From contig NC_089276.1 of NCBI RefSeq assembly GCF_963678975.1, forward strand, positions 32,611,716 to 32,675,715: 64,000 bases of DNA. Direction: 5' to 3'. Every line of letters starts with the position of its first letter. The stretch's first letter is position 1. Of the stretch, positions 1 through 11,522 are shown one piece after another. Position numbers and translations under genes: made by a program. Origin of the DNA: Dysidea avara. Its lineage: Eukaryota > Porifera > Demospongiae > Dictyoceratida > Dysideidae. The notes beneath the pieces were generated by a model, which was given only the letters and a program-made list of their open reading frames with translations, did no database searches and had not been told where the DNA came from.

Positions 1-1520
1 GTCTGGGTGGGTATTGAGCATCTTGAGGAAATTGGCCGTGCATCCTGTGATGTCTATCCCCCCACTCATCTATCGACAATGGTATCTTATATGTCCCTGG
101 ACCAAGGTGACGATTCTTTGCTGCCTACAAATATACATACTCCAAACATAGGATAAGTTATAGCTTATACTCACTCTTGCTGACTTGGAGCGATCACCAG
201 TAAACAGGTCATAAGGACCTCTCTTGCCTGTTGTCTTGTCTAATAACTGATTGATAGAACCTTTACAAGTGTACTGGCCTGGGGCTAAGTGGGAACCCTA
301 AAAATGACAACAATATGTACCTTCATCAAATAGATTTATAGCATAGAATCAGGCAACAATTACACAACATTGCATTCAGCTACAATACAACACTAGCATA
401 GCTCACCACAGTGAGTTGAGTCCTAACGTTGTTTCCTCCACCCTCCAACATTCCCACCATACCTGGTGACCTCTTAGCTGTCTCCTCTATCACCTGACTA
501 GGTATCCCTCCTTTACCATAACTACCTGGTCCTGGTAGACTTGATATGAACTACAATATAGAACGCTAAATAAGAATCAATACTAGCAATATATCAAGAG
601 TTAATGTAGCTAGCTATATGTATGTAATACTTAAAACTACAGCAGCATGTACAGCGCACAAGCAAGAGTGAACTCTTGGTACAAGTAATCACCTTGTTTT
701 CTACAGCTAAACGTGGTCCAGTGGACTGACATACTCCACGATGGCTTGATGGTCTGAACTGCTCTAGCTGCACAAAATCCTTGATGGGGTAACGTCCTGG
801 ACCAAGATTCTCCCTCTGAAACAGAGTAAAGTTGAATGGCTACTTCAGTATTACATTTTATACTCACCAGAAATTTTTTGTGGTTCCATTGTTCCTTGTA
901 CAGCATGTGTGGTATACCAGCTAGGCGAGCCACTTCCTGTGCTCGTCTCCAACCAGGTCCCTGTGACCTCCGTAACACTTCACGATCACTGAACCCTCCA
1001 ACTGCAATATCATAAGCTCCTGGAGCTAAACTACGACACTAAAGGCATGAAAGTACAAAGCAAATCGTTTTAAATGTAAACCCATTATAAAGAGATTAAT
1101 AGGACATCTAAACCCATTCACAAATGTTATGTGACACTTAACTAACAATTAACAACTTAATAGTACATTAACAGCCATATGAAGTGTCATCCACCCTCCA
1201 AACCAGCCCACTACACCATCATGTCACCATGAGGGTGCGCACACTCACTCACCTCAGCAGTGGTAGCTCGGTGACAGTATGGCACTTGCGTGTAGGTACC
1301 CGGCATTTTACTATTAGGGTGGACCCCAGATATGTCGAACCTGTAACGATAAAATCAAGTGCACATACTGAACATAACTTTCTCTCATGCACTAGCCCTA
1401 CTACAGAAAAGGGTTGTGTTGTACAGGGTGCTGGGGTTTATAAATCTATGTGTCTGATTAAAGAACACACCTCGCTGTTTGTATCCCGAACGGAGCTCCC
1501 TCATATCGCTTCATGTTCAT
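1..1520 (-). CDS. CIMAP2: CIMAP2/LEXM-like ciliary microtubule-associated protein, N-terminal seven exons (3' end off window)
   Basis: Seven exons join with GT-AG borders and matching phases: 1520-1471, 1340-1253, 1038-868, 815-693, 550-407, 297-175 and 124 to the left edge, giving about 274 residues. The start is the ATG at 1520, opening MNMKRYEGAPFGIQTARFDI. Proline-glycine repeats of the sperm-tail type recur (LAPGAYDI, NLGPGRYPIKDF, LPGPGSYG, LAPGQYTC, HLGPGTYKI), and the order of GAPFGxQTxRFD, VHP, GTYT, PGAYD and RRAQEVARLAGIPH is what I remember of vertebrate LEXM (CIMAP2), a protein of roughly 400 residues linked to axonemal microtubules. Introns are mostly 50-140 bp, typical of sponges; the one at 1039-1252 is 214 bp. 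The C-terminus lies left of the window. The family call is confident; exact orthology is inferred. Confidence 0.85.
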
Positions 1521-1917
1521 TTTGATACAACAGTAATTAATAGATAATTACATAGTCGTAGAGAAATCAGCTCTTCTCTTTGCGAGCACGAGCCTTTCAC
1601 ATCTCTCCAGCTTGTTACCATGCCAATGACGTACGGATATTATCGTGTTTGGATTAATGCGTACGCCCTCGGGAAATATAGACTCGCGTGATTGTGGGAA
1701 AAACCCTATCATTGCACTGGTGCGATTTAATCAATAGTGAAAGTTAAACACTTATATTTTAGCTAATTTTACTTGCATATATGTTAATGTGTATGTATGT
1801 TATGTATGGGCACTGCTGAAAAGCAGTAGTTTTCTACTGATGCAGTCTTCCCAAAAAAAAAAGAAAAGTTCTCTACGCCGGACAGACGCGGACAGACGAG
1901 ACAGTCCACCGGCGGAG
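1521..1917. promoter_or_regulatory. divergent promoter gap
   Basis: About 400 bp separate the CIMAP2-like start (minus) from the ATG at 1918 (plus). The gap contains CpG-bearing stretches (for example around 1630-1690 and 1875-1915) unlike the AT-rich surroundings, which fits a shared head-to-head promoter. I see no certain TATA box or factor site, so this is positional inference. Confidence 0.35.
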
Positions 1918-2835
1918 ATGGACTCCAGTGAGGTACTACGAAAGTTTAGTGCTCCAGACAATGGTATGTTTGAGCATAGATTTATAAACCCCAGGTTCCT
2001 GGGGTTTGCTGGGGGTGTGGGGACTGGACTAGATTGACGTCTGTCACGGGGAAACCCAGACCCCTGGTTGTGTTTGCATCCACCATTGACATTTTTATTT
2101 ACCGTATTTGGCTGATTTGATTCCCACCACATTTGATTTTATGAATTGAAGGTTCTTGTGAACTGTGTGCAAAAAGGTTGAATTCTGGAATGCTTATTGA
2201 ATGACTTTTATGTGTTACACAAGTGCTATGTTTACGTCATTATCACACCCAGATCTACTTACAGCAGCAACCGAACACATTCTACATTCAATGTATAGCA
2301 ATAGCTACAACCCAGAGGAGGTTGGTTACATGTCATCATTCATCTCATGATCTCAAAGAAAGGGGTGAACTAATTCAACCTCCACACCTCTTAATATTCT
2401 AAAGGATAGATTGTATATCCATACCAGAGCATCCCAGTGCCCTTACAAACCCTCTTAGTACAATGCACTGCTGCTAAACAAGTCTTAACACCTATAACGA
2501 TGCTTGGTTGCATAATTTTACATTATAGGATAATGACATGTGGCCATCCTCCTCTGGCTACAACTGCATGGTCACCCAGATATTTAGTGGGAAAAATAAC
2601 CAAGTCCTGTAGTCCAGCCAATCAGTCCAGTGATTGTATACAACGACACATTGTTGCCATTTGACTAATTTAATTACCCACCACAACACAATGATACAGT
2701 AGCTCAACATTGTCTTTATCATTACTTCAAGTCTTCAATCTGCCACAGTGTGCATCTGAGGAGCACAATCAGGAACTGTTAGATGTCCTCTTAGCTTCTT
2801 TAGTTGTCCAGCACCCTGCTCTGGTGCTGGAGATA
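1918..2835 (+). CDS. possible 5' exons of an unrecognised gene
   Basis: An ATG at 1918 opens a short reading frame (MDSSEVLRKFSAPDN) ending at a good GTATGT donor after 1963. An exon starting at 2265 behind a CTTACAG acceptor joins in phase and reads AATEHILHSMYSNSYNPEE; its 3' limit is unclear (a weak GTTGGT donor at about 2316, or a stop at 2350). A third open piece, 2749-2835, has a clean acceptor and a GTAAGC donor and reads as a leucine-rich helical segment (ELLDVLLASLVVQHPALVLE). The phases agree, and the gene would lie head-to-head with the CIMAP2-like gene. I do not recognise the protein; the opening vaguely recalls helical-repeat transport factors but not enough to name one. No continuation is visible after 2835. 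Confidence 0.35.
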
Positions 2836-4024
2836 GTAAGCATGCCATCCTGGGTAAAATAATAATTGTTTTTTGTTTTACTTTGAGAATTACACTATTG
2901 CCATGATGCCCTTGCATTGTAATATAAAGTTGCAAACAATGATGCAAGAATCGAAGTTCTTGTGAAGTACAAAATGTTCTCCCACTCTTTGTAGCATAGC
3001 TACGTACAGTGTTGTGTGGTGGGTGTTACGATGACATTTAATGGGACTATGTTATACACCTATCAATATACTTCCCCACCACCCCACTCCGGCATAGTTG
3101 GAGCTTTACAGGGCACGAAAAACTGTTGTCCTACCATGGAGCATTTGACGAGCACCTAAATATACTTCTATACAATGTCATGAAAATTCCCATGTTGCAT
3201 CTGGGGTTTATGGTGAAGGCTTAAGGTTTGCACTACTGTGGGACATTTGATATCCAGGTACGTCAAATCCCCAATATAAGGGGCAGTACATTATATCATT
3301 GGTAGGTGCATTAGTATGCGATATAATCTCTGTAATGCTCAACAATTTTATGATTAGGTGATGACTGATTTCACTATCTCAGTCTTCTTACAGTTCAGCA
3401 ATCGTGAAGTGTTATGGAGATTACATGGCATGGTTGGCAGTTGGTGACTTATTCAGGAGAGTGGATGTAGTCACTCAGCCAATGCATGCTGATAAATCTT
3501 AAGGGAGTGCATGGGAAACCTTGAGCTACGCATTACATTACAAACTGAATCACATTCAACACATGCACCTCATCTTTATTAATGATCACATACAACAACG
3601 CAGTTGTGCACATTTAGGTTTTCCTCTTTCAGTAGTGAATAATATGTATAGAGCCAGCAGATTATTGGGACCAATATCTTTGTCCTTAATATGTTAAATC
3701 TTTAGTTTACAGTAGTTTCACTGATGATGTATTAAAGTGAAAGTACAGTTGTTGATGCTTATAAGTAATTTATGAATTATGCTGATCTTTGTGTTTTGAT
3801 AAGCACTATAGAAGAGCACATTTCACTTACATATTGGTAAATGGCTCATTACTACAAATGCATTTTGCTCAAGATGTTGTTTGGTGACAATCAGAGTTTT
3901 GAAACTGGGTTGCTTCGGGGACTCACTGACCCAGATAGTATGTAACTGTCAACCCCAGTCTACATACTTATATTATATGCTAATTAATTATATAGGTTTG
4001 CTTTGAAAAATTAAAATGGTATAT
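2836..4024. other. gene-free AT-rich stretch
   Basis: No exon with coding character was found on either strand. The sequence is AT-rich and otherwise unremarkable. If the gene at 1918 is real, its later exons would have to lie here or beyond, but none stands out. Confidence 0.4.
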
Positions 4025-5263
4025 GCACAAAAGCAGCCGACCTGTGAAAAAATGGTGCGGCCTCAGAAAACCTGGGTGAAAAAGAAATCAAAGGTGGCAG
4101 CTAAGAAATGGCTACAATGATGTTAATGCTAGTAAATTTTAATAATAGCTGTGTACATCATCACCTTTGATTTCAAAACTTTTTTCACCCAGGCTTTTAA
4201 GGCCACGCCATTTTTTTATAGCTTGGCTGTTTTTGTGTGGATATCACTTCTTTTTTACTTTATAAGGCTAAAACCAGCCCATAGTTGACTTTGGGGTTAT
4301 GTTGTTCTTTGCATTATACAGACATAATGATGATTATCGATTACTGAAGACAGACTTATAAATGTATTGTATTGCATGATTTACTGTAATATTATTGTAA
4401 TATGATTGTAATACTCTAATAGAGTGCACATTTTTTTGAGGACTTCTAATAGAACATACAATTCTAGAACGATCCAAAGCAAGGTGATCAGCCAAGATAG
4501 CAGTGGTTCAGTGGTTAAGGATGCAAGTGTTAGGTATGGAGGTCCCTGGTTTGAACTCTGGTAACTTTTTTGACATTTTTTGTGTACCTTTTTTATTCTG
4601 CGGTGACTGCTCTATTGGAGTATCTCAGTCCGGCAATTTTACACTTGTTTGGTTTTTGTTGTATAACTGTAGCTGTAATTCTATTACACTGTAGCTGTAA
4701 TTCTATTACACTGTAGCTGTAATTCTATTGCTATTCAAACTATCAAAAGGCACTGCTATGATGATCTGCCTATGTACACACCAAATTTCAATATTCGGTT
4801 TACCCTGTAGCCATGACAAAAGTTTGATCTATTTACGTGAATAAATGCTCATAACTTCTAGGATATTCATCAGATTCACAGCAAATGTGGTACGTAAATT
4901 CACCTTTATATGCTCTTCATTTGTGCCAAAGATCAAGGCAATTGAATTACACACATACATTTTATAGCTATTTTTACAAACGAAATCGAACCCCCCCCCC
5001 ATACTGCATAAGAAGAAACAAAGAAAACAAAGTGAAGCTTCGAATGCCCATATCTCGCAAATGGCTGTTGTGAATTTAATTTAATTTGCTGTGTGGCCTA
5101 CCCTACATGGCAGACAGCTATAATGAAAAATTGATGCACTTTGGAGAAGGGACCATGGAGCTATGCACATGTGAAAAAGCTGTTTCTTTCTTCCTATTAA
5201 TATACTCATGGTGTGGCGCGCTGGCTTTCTTGGCTGCACGACACACTACCGTGTGTCTTGATA
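4025..5263 (+). repeat. composite repeat element, copy 1
   Basis: Parts in order: a palindromic module at about 4028-4236 (arms carrying GGTGCGGCC and GGCTGTTTTTGTG); an AT-rich joint; a tRNA-like head at about 4495-4565 with pol III box-like sequences (TGGTTCAGTGGTTAAGG and GGTTTGAACTC); a copy of the recurrent motif GACTGCTCTATTxGAGTATC at about 4606; a body of roughly 500 bp; and a terminal hairpin GACACACTACCGTGTGTC followed by TTGATA. The same order is found inverted at 27538-28960 and 55310-58495. No protein-coding capacity is evident. The whole may be one non-autonomous transposon or a recurrently co-inserted set. Confidence 0.65.
4665..4730. repeat. 22-bp tandem repeat, 3 copies
   Basis: The unit TGTAGCTGTAATTCTATTAC plus two bases is repeated three times head to tail inside the composite element. 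Confidence 0.85.
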
Positions 5264-6746
5264 CTCTTGAATACAGCGTGGCTCCAATTGGGTAATTTGT
5301 AACATGTTTTAATAATGTTCCAATAATGAGTTATCATTGACAAGTATGCAGTAAGGATTTTATATAGATGTAATGAAGAATAATACTCTACACTTCCCAG
5401 GATGTGTGTTATCCAAGTACCCAAACTGAATTGAAATATTTTAATTGAGTAGTCAATGTACTAACATCTAGAGCTCTGAACAACTATGCAACTCAATTCA
5501 AAACTGCTCCCATGCTCTACTTCCTTGATCGTTTTTTACTAAATTCACTTTAAAGGCAAGACACCATAATTAATGACGTTGGCCTGACCTGATTTCAACC
5601 CTGGAATTGCTTTTACTCTGAGCTGATGCTCAAATGTCATTCACCAAAAGTTTTTTGAAGTTTTGTTGTGGTCTATACAGTTCATGGGGCTATCGAGTAG
5701 ATTTTAGCATTTATAAAGTATAAATTAAGTGAGGTGAACAATTGTGATAACAGCAGCTCAGTGGTTAAGGATTGCATGATCGAGATACTCTAATAGTGCA
5801 GTCACCCTAATAAAACATTCAGCTATATAATAAATTACTCTATTAGAACGTTCAGCTACAATCAAGTCAGGAGCCAATGTTATTGTGGAGGAAACAGAGA
5901 GATGTTGTTTATGATGCAAGTGTCATTGCTCTTTACTATTTAAGACCAGTACTGTTTCTTTGGTTCTGTTTCTACTATTACTGCTGCTCTCCTTCTGTGC
6001 TCCAAGTTATGAAATTAGGGGCGGATATATCAGGGCATGTCATGAAAAATCTCATCCAGTGATGTTTTATCTTTCTATTTGTGACTTCTGGCTGCATAAA
6101 TACCACCAGTCTTTATCATATAAGGTAGCCCCAATACTCAGCCTACATGCTGATTAAAAGCCACAATTAAATATATTTGAGTGTTGTCAAAAACACACAG
6201 CTAACTGTGAGTTGAATTAGTCAGGTGTATAACCAAACAATATTTATTTAGCACAAACAGTAGCTTTCCTTAATCATTGTCTAGATAGCTATACAGCTAC
6301 ACATTATATGTATAAACTGTCAAATATTCAGAGTTTGTCAGCATTTTCAATGAACTGCATTCTAAGATACTATCTAGTTACTACCATTGTATTTGAGGAC
6401 ACATGTGTGTGTACTGTAAAACAGATTGTATAAAATAGTAGACTAAGGAGGGTAGCCGGAACCCTGGCCCATCAGCAATGTACACTTTAATTATAAATAT
6501 CATACTCTAGTCACCAAATATACAGCACTGAGTCAGGCAAACAAATGTTTGGACACCTGGCCCTTGTAATAAGAGTTACAGGGTGTATTAACAAAAGGGC
6601 TCCCGAGCCAGTGACCGTTCTATATAATATGTCCAGCCAGCACCATTCTTTCATTTGATGTAGTGTGTGTTGATTTACCAGTCATAAATTATGTTACAAT
6701 AAAAGTAAGGTAAATGAAAAAATACATTTGAGTAGGAATCGTAGAA
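5264..6746. other. gene-free region upstream of the NLR gene
   Basis: No coding exon is supported. At about 5750-5870 lies a fragment of the composite-repeat family: a tRNA-like box, the motif GAGATACTCTAATAGTGCAG, then CACCCTAATAAAACATTCAG. The last few hundred bases should hold the promoter and 5' UTR of the DEATH-NACHT gene. A related sequence recurs at about 12420-12570 before an NLR first-exon relic, so this upstream segment was duplicated with the gene. Confidence 0.4.
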
Positions 6747-9700
6747 ATGAAACAAAGGAGATCATCTAAAACTAGTGGATATTTAATCCCATATATACAA
6801 AACAAATCACAACCTCCACACTTTCATATTCAGTTAGTAACTGCCATCATTCTACGCATAGTGAACACAACTCCACTACTGAAGGATCTCCAGAACCACA
6901 TCTCACCAAATTATGCTGCTCATTGGAGAGTGATAGGGACACAGCTGGGTCTACACAAAGGAAGACTTGACATTATAGAACATGACAACTACCACAAAGC
7001 TGAGCGTTGTTGTGATGCAGTATTGGAGGAGTGGCTTGAAGTGGACAGCACTGCCACTTGGAATAAGCTACTTGGTATCATCAATTTTCCTTCCGTGTCC
7101 GGTAATCAAGACCTCGAAGAAGGTAATTACTTGTTAATTGTGTAATCACGTGTAATCGTGAAACAATTTAGAATACTGTGTTTAGTGTTAATCCCTGTAT
7201 TTTAACATCTTACTAGAACATGTAAAAGAATGTCATAGGTAGTTGTATTGACTTTTATATACACAGACATACTAAGTGCCGTGCACTGAGCATGAGTCTC
7301 ACTCATTTATGTGCGGTCTCATATAGTCACACACATGGAACTGTTAATCTCATTAGGGCTGCAACGCATGTCAGATTTGGAATCCGGATGTTTGGATGTC
7401 TTAACAAATGAATGCTGAAGTATTTGGTAGTATGTTGATTGCAAAAGTGCTAGAATTCAGCTACATATTGCCACATATGTACATGGCCACTTCCTCTCTG
7501 AAATATATGCAAAATTAATATTAATGGTGGTTGTCTTTATGATCAAATAAAATCTTAGCAAACAAACATCCGAACAAATCAAATATTTGTTGCAGCCCTA
7601 AATCTCATGCATTATAAAGTGGCTATGCTCTTCTCAACATTATTACAAGTTTTACAACCTCTTAAGTCCAACTACATGCACTTAATTTACTGAATACAGT
7701 AATTATGCTTATAGGCGCTTACTTCTGTGTTTAAACATTAAATTCACTAAGAATCCAGTATTAAGCAAGTTAATTGGGTTGACATACTCTTTTTCAAACA
7801 CGCTAAATGTATTTTGTAAGTAGTCATGAAGCACCTGGTTTCCAAATTCATGTGGGAAAATCATCAGAATTATAGGATCCAGCTCAACTTGTACATACCA
7901 TAGTTACTAGTAATTATCATGCCACAAGCTGTGTTACTGCATATGAGAATATGGGTAATAGCATAAATTATTAACTACAAGTACACAGGAATTTTCAACT
8001 AGAGTAGGGACTATAGCACATCGATAAAAAGTACTGAAACAAGCTGGAGTAGTGCACGATATTAAATCACAGTAAAACAATAAGAAATGTATCAAGTGTT
8101 ATATCCCTACTGTGCATTTCCATTATGGTGTCTTGAGCACAGTAGGGATATAACACTTCTCATTGTTTTACTGTGATTTAATATCATGCACTACTCCAGC
8201 TTGTTTCAGTACTTTTTATCGATGTGCTATGGTCCCTACTGTAGCTGAAAATTCCAATTTTTTCTGTGTACTTGTTTGTGAATAATTTTATTATTATGAC
8301 TGGTGAACCTACGCATACCGCATCTGAATTGGTGTTGCATGCCCCAGCTAGCTATATCAATTATCATCTAAAAAGTGAAGTATCCATTACACTTCGTTGT
8401 CGGCTGTGTTCAACTCATTACACAGCAGTACGAATCAAGAACTGTTTCAAAAAGCACCTCTGTAATCAAAACAGCCACTATGAAAAGTACAGACGATTTC
8501 CATTATGAAGGGAAGCCATCGCGTGCTATTGCCAAATCGACACTTTTCACTGTCAGCAAAGATGAATGGGACACAAAGGAAGACACTGGTAAGTCCATGA
8601 AGAATGCATTATACGTACTGCGGTATGCCAGAAGGCACCACTTAGGCCAAAGCGACATCAAGCAGTGAAAAAATCAAGCCCGTAGCCTTAGCCATTATCA
8701 AGTTACGCTTGTCAGTCAGGCGGTCAGGCAGTCAGTCAGTAGAAAATTCTGTTAAATATATTATTTTTAAAATTCCATAGCAACTTATTGAAGGCGTTTC
8801 GGGTCGATCTGAAAGCTTGTCTGGGCTTAGTTTTACCTAACCAACACTGACTCATCATCATCAGAGAAAATTGAGGCTGTTTTTTGGGTAATGTTATTTC
8901 GTGGGCCACGCCTAGTGGTCCCTACTATACACAGTACTATCGTACTGTATGATACTATCATACTGTATGATAGTAATCAGAAAACTTGTAATATAATTAT
9001 ATTATTATTATTCTTTACCTAGTATGATACCATATACAGTAGGTAGTATAAATTTGAGAAATGTACTATTTGGGCTTAAAATGATAATAGTATAATATTA
9101 TTATCTTCGTATAGTGGCGGCCTTGAGACTTGATACAATTAAACATGGAGGAACTGATCAAGGTAGAATGGATGCATATTGGTGTCTTGCATAATACTAT
9201 ACATTGTTATTTTTATATACAGGGTACGTAGTCGAACCTAATGCAGTGTCCATACTATCTGATAATGTAAGTAAACTTAGCATGAAGATGCAATTTGCAT
9301 TTGATGAAGAAACATGGCCACCAAATCCACCAAAAGAATTTATGCCTCTCCTGTTGACTCATCATCAAGATCAGCACACTGTTGAACAGGCAACAGCACT
9401 GGAATTGACCAAAATTGTCCAATTGGGTGATGTTCATCCCACGTTTTACCAATATAATGACAGTAGCAAATTGTTGAAAGCCACACCACACTACAACACG
9501 ACTAAAAAGCTAGTAGATGTCTTGTATCCTTTACAAGAGAGTGACGAGGCACAATTTATTTTAATTGAGGGTTTACCTGGGATTGGAAAGTCTGTGTTGT
9601 TGCAAGAAATTGCTTATGGTTGGGGAAAAGGACAATTGTTGCGAAAGTTTAAATTTGTTCTCCTTGTGCAATTGCGGAATCCTGCTGTGCAACAAGTGTC

Positions 9701-10991
9701 ATACATCAAGGATATTCTTGAGTTATTCTGCAAAGGATATGAGAGAGCAACAGAAATTGTCACTGCATGTAGTGACTACCTATTTAAAAATGGAGGTAAA
9801 GATGTTGTTTTCCTTTTTGATGGGTTTGATGAATTTCCGGATGATCTGCAGAAAAATAGTTTAATTGTTGACATTCTAAATCGTAAAGTTCTACCTTGTT
9901 GTGGCTTAGTAGTTTCATCTCGGCCACATGCATCAGGGAGGCTCCAAAAGCAAGCAACTATCATAGTTGACATATTGGGTTTTAGTGAAGAAGAACGAAA
10001 CCTATACATAAAACAGGCATTAAAAGAAACACCACTTGAAGCCAAAAAACTGACTGAATATCTTGCAAGCAATGCAACTATTGATGGCTTGTGTTCAATT
10101 CCGTTTAACATGGTGGTACTGATTTATTTGTACAAACAGGGAATTCCCTTTCCCAACAATTCTACAGAACTTTACAGTTATTTTATATGTCTGACTTTTT
10201 GTCGACATCTTGCCAAGTCAGGTCTTTCACTTGAAGAAAACAACATAACTGATCTAAGTAACTTTCCGGAACCTTACAATACAATAATCAAACAGCTATC
10301 AAAGTTATCCTTTGAGGCCCTTAATAAAAATAAACTAATTTTTACCTTGGATGAAGTGAAGGCAACTTGTCCAGCTATCACAAGTATCGCAGGAGCGATC
10401 AATGGGTTTGGTCTCCTACAGGCCGTGCAGCATTTTGCCCTTACTAAAAGAGTGATGACATTTAACTTTGTTCACTTTTCCATTCAGGAATTTTTGGCAG
10501 CATATCATGTTACTCAGGTTCCACCATGTGAAGAGCTAAAGATACTTAAGACAAAATTCTGGAGTGATATTCATTCCAACATGTTTGCAATGTACACCTC
10601 ACTAACTAAGGGAAGCCAATCAACTTTTAAAGAGTTTCTTTCTGGTGGAAGTAACATTGTTTCTATTTCAGAAATATTCCTAAAAGAACAAATAAAATGT
10701 CTTCGCCTTTTCCGATATTTTTATGAGGCTGATGAAGAAGGAATTTGTAAGACTATACAGGAAGCAGCAGTTTTTGATAATAAAACCATTAATCTTGCAT
10801 CTAGATCTGGTGGATTCAATAGGCTGCCCCCTTATGATCTGGAGTGTATCACAATGTTTCTTACTCAATCACAACACAAGGAGTGGGAGAAATTAAATTT
10901 GCCTTATTGTCTTATTCAAGATTATGGACTTCATGTGTTACACCGTGGCCTGGTTGGCAGTGATATCACTATTAAAGTATTGAACTTGTGA
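6747..10991 (+). CDS. NLR-type immune receptor: DEATH-NACHT, cut off before the LRRs by an in-frame TGA
   Basis: Exon 6747-7122 starts at an ATG and encodes a DEATH domain at about residues 45-115 (HWRVIGTQLGLHKGRLDIIE, then a conserved EEWLE). It ends in phase 1 and joins exon 9223-10991 directly, giving 714 residues; an optional 48-nt exon (9115-9162) also fits. The second exon is a NACHT ATPase: Walker A GLPGIGKS at 9570-9593, Walker B VVFLFDGFDE at 9804-9833, sensor-like SSRPHASGR, and a winged-helix-like region with NFVHFSIQEFLAAY. NACHT proteins of this build are cytosolic oligomerising sensors that signal through the DEATH domain; demosponges have many. The stop TGA (10989-10991) falls in the first leucine-rich repeat, and the LRR frame continues behind it. 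It could be a truncated functional receptor, a young pseudogene or a sequence error. Confidence 0.88.
7977..8275. repeat. palindromic MITE in the NLR intron
   Basis: The two halves are near-perfect reverse complements. Ends are ACAAGTACACA and TGTGTACTTGT, with subterminal TCAACTAGAGTAGGGAC against GTCCCTACTGTAGCTGA. Length is 299 bp with no coding content. A truncated relative lies at 34824-34973. Confidence 0.8.
8276..8910 (+). repeat. dispersed repeat family D, longest copy
   Basis: The segment with ACTGGTGAACCTACGCATAC and GCTATTGCCAAATCGACAC recurs, diverged and in pieces, at 11890-12010 (inverted), 17770-17850, 33125-33570 and 34110-34290. The GTCAGTCAGGC-rich tail with the adjoining TTAGTTTTACCTAACC segment recurs inverted at about 32820-33130. 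Short open frames here are not conserved between copies, so I do not call a gene. The class is unknown. Confidence 0.6.
9115..9162 (+). other. possible 48-nt cassette exon of the NLR gene
   Basis: A TATAG acceptor and an AAG/GTAGAA donor bound 48 bases that keep phase 1 on both sides and are open (VAALRLDTIKHGGTDQ). Including or skipping it leaves the DEATH and NACHT exons in frame, as expected for an alternative linker exon. There is no transcript evidence. Confidence 0.4.
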
Positions 10992-11522
10992 TTTAATAGC
11001 CTCACAAGATTATCCTCCTCCTTGATCAGTGATCTCACCATCCATTGTAGAGTAGAAGTGTTGGCAATTAGCCATAATTATACTGTTGGAGAAGATTGTG
11101 CTCTCTATGAAATGTTGACCCATCCCTCTTCTAGATTAATTAAACTGCACATGTTTGATACCAGCTTGTCAACCAGTAATGCCATTTTCCTTTTAACTGC
11201 AATCATGAGAGTAAACCAAATGCAGCTGCTCCACATTGATTTCAACAGAATCACTGATGATGCTTGTGATGTAATAACTGCTGGAATAAAAGAGAACACT
11301 TCTCTGGTTGAGTTGTGGATGTGGGGCAACAATATCAGTGGCGAAGCTGCAGTGCGTCTTATGCAAGCCCTATGTTTTAATAATACATTGGAAAAATTGT
11401 GGCTACCTTATTACCCTCAAAATGTTACAGACAAAATCATGTCTCTACAAAAAGGAATTGAAAGGGACAGACTTCGTAGAGGTTGTCAAAGGAAAATAAA
11501 AGTTATACTCTATAATTGTTGA
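10992..11522 (+). pseudogene. leucine-rich repeat tail of the NLR gene, in frame behind the TGA
   Basis: The frame of the NACHT exon continues for 176 open codons to a TGA at 11520-11522. It contains LRR-like units such as LNL-x-FNSLTRLSS, VEVLAISHNYTVGED, LIKLHMFDTSLS, MQLLHIDFNRITDDACDV, LVELWMWGNNISGEAAVRL and LEKLWLP: about five repeats of the RNase-inhibitor/NLR type that would form the ligand-sensing end. The TGA sits where LRRs usually have a small polar residue (LNLSFN), so one substitution in a serine codon would explain it. The absence of further damage suggests that the stop is recent, tolerated, read through or a sequencing error. I see no ATG context that would make this a separate gene. 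Confidence 0.75.

Noticed and set aside
4495-4565. tRNA gene
   Set aside because: A- and B-box-like sequences occur, but the cloverleaf does not close and the segment is repeated with the composite element; SINE-like head instead.
8266-8668. Overlapping 80- and 97-codon frames
   Set aside because: They are in dispersed repeat D; other copies are broken differently and there is no conserved domain.
10989-10991. TGA as a selenocysteine codon
   Set aside because: The position is a serine/polar position in an LRR, not a redox site, and no SECIS-like hairpin was noticed in the first 200 bases after the gene.
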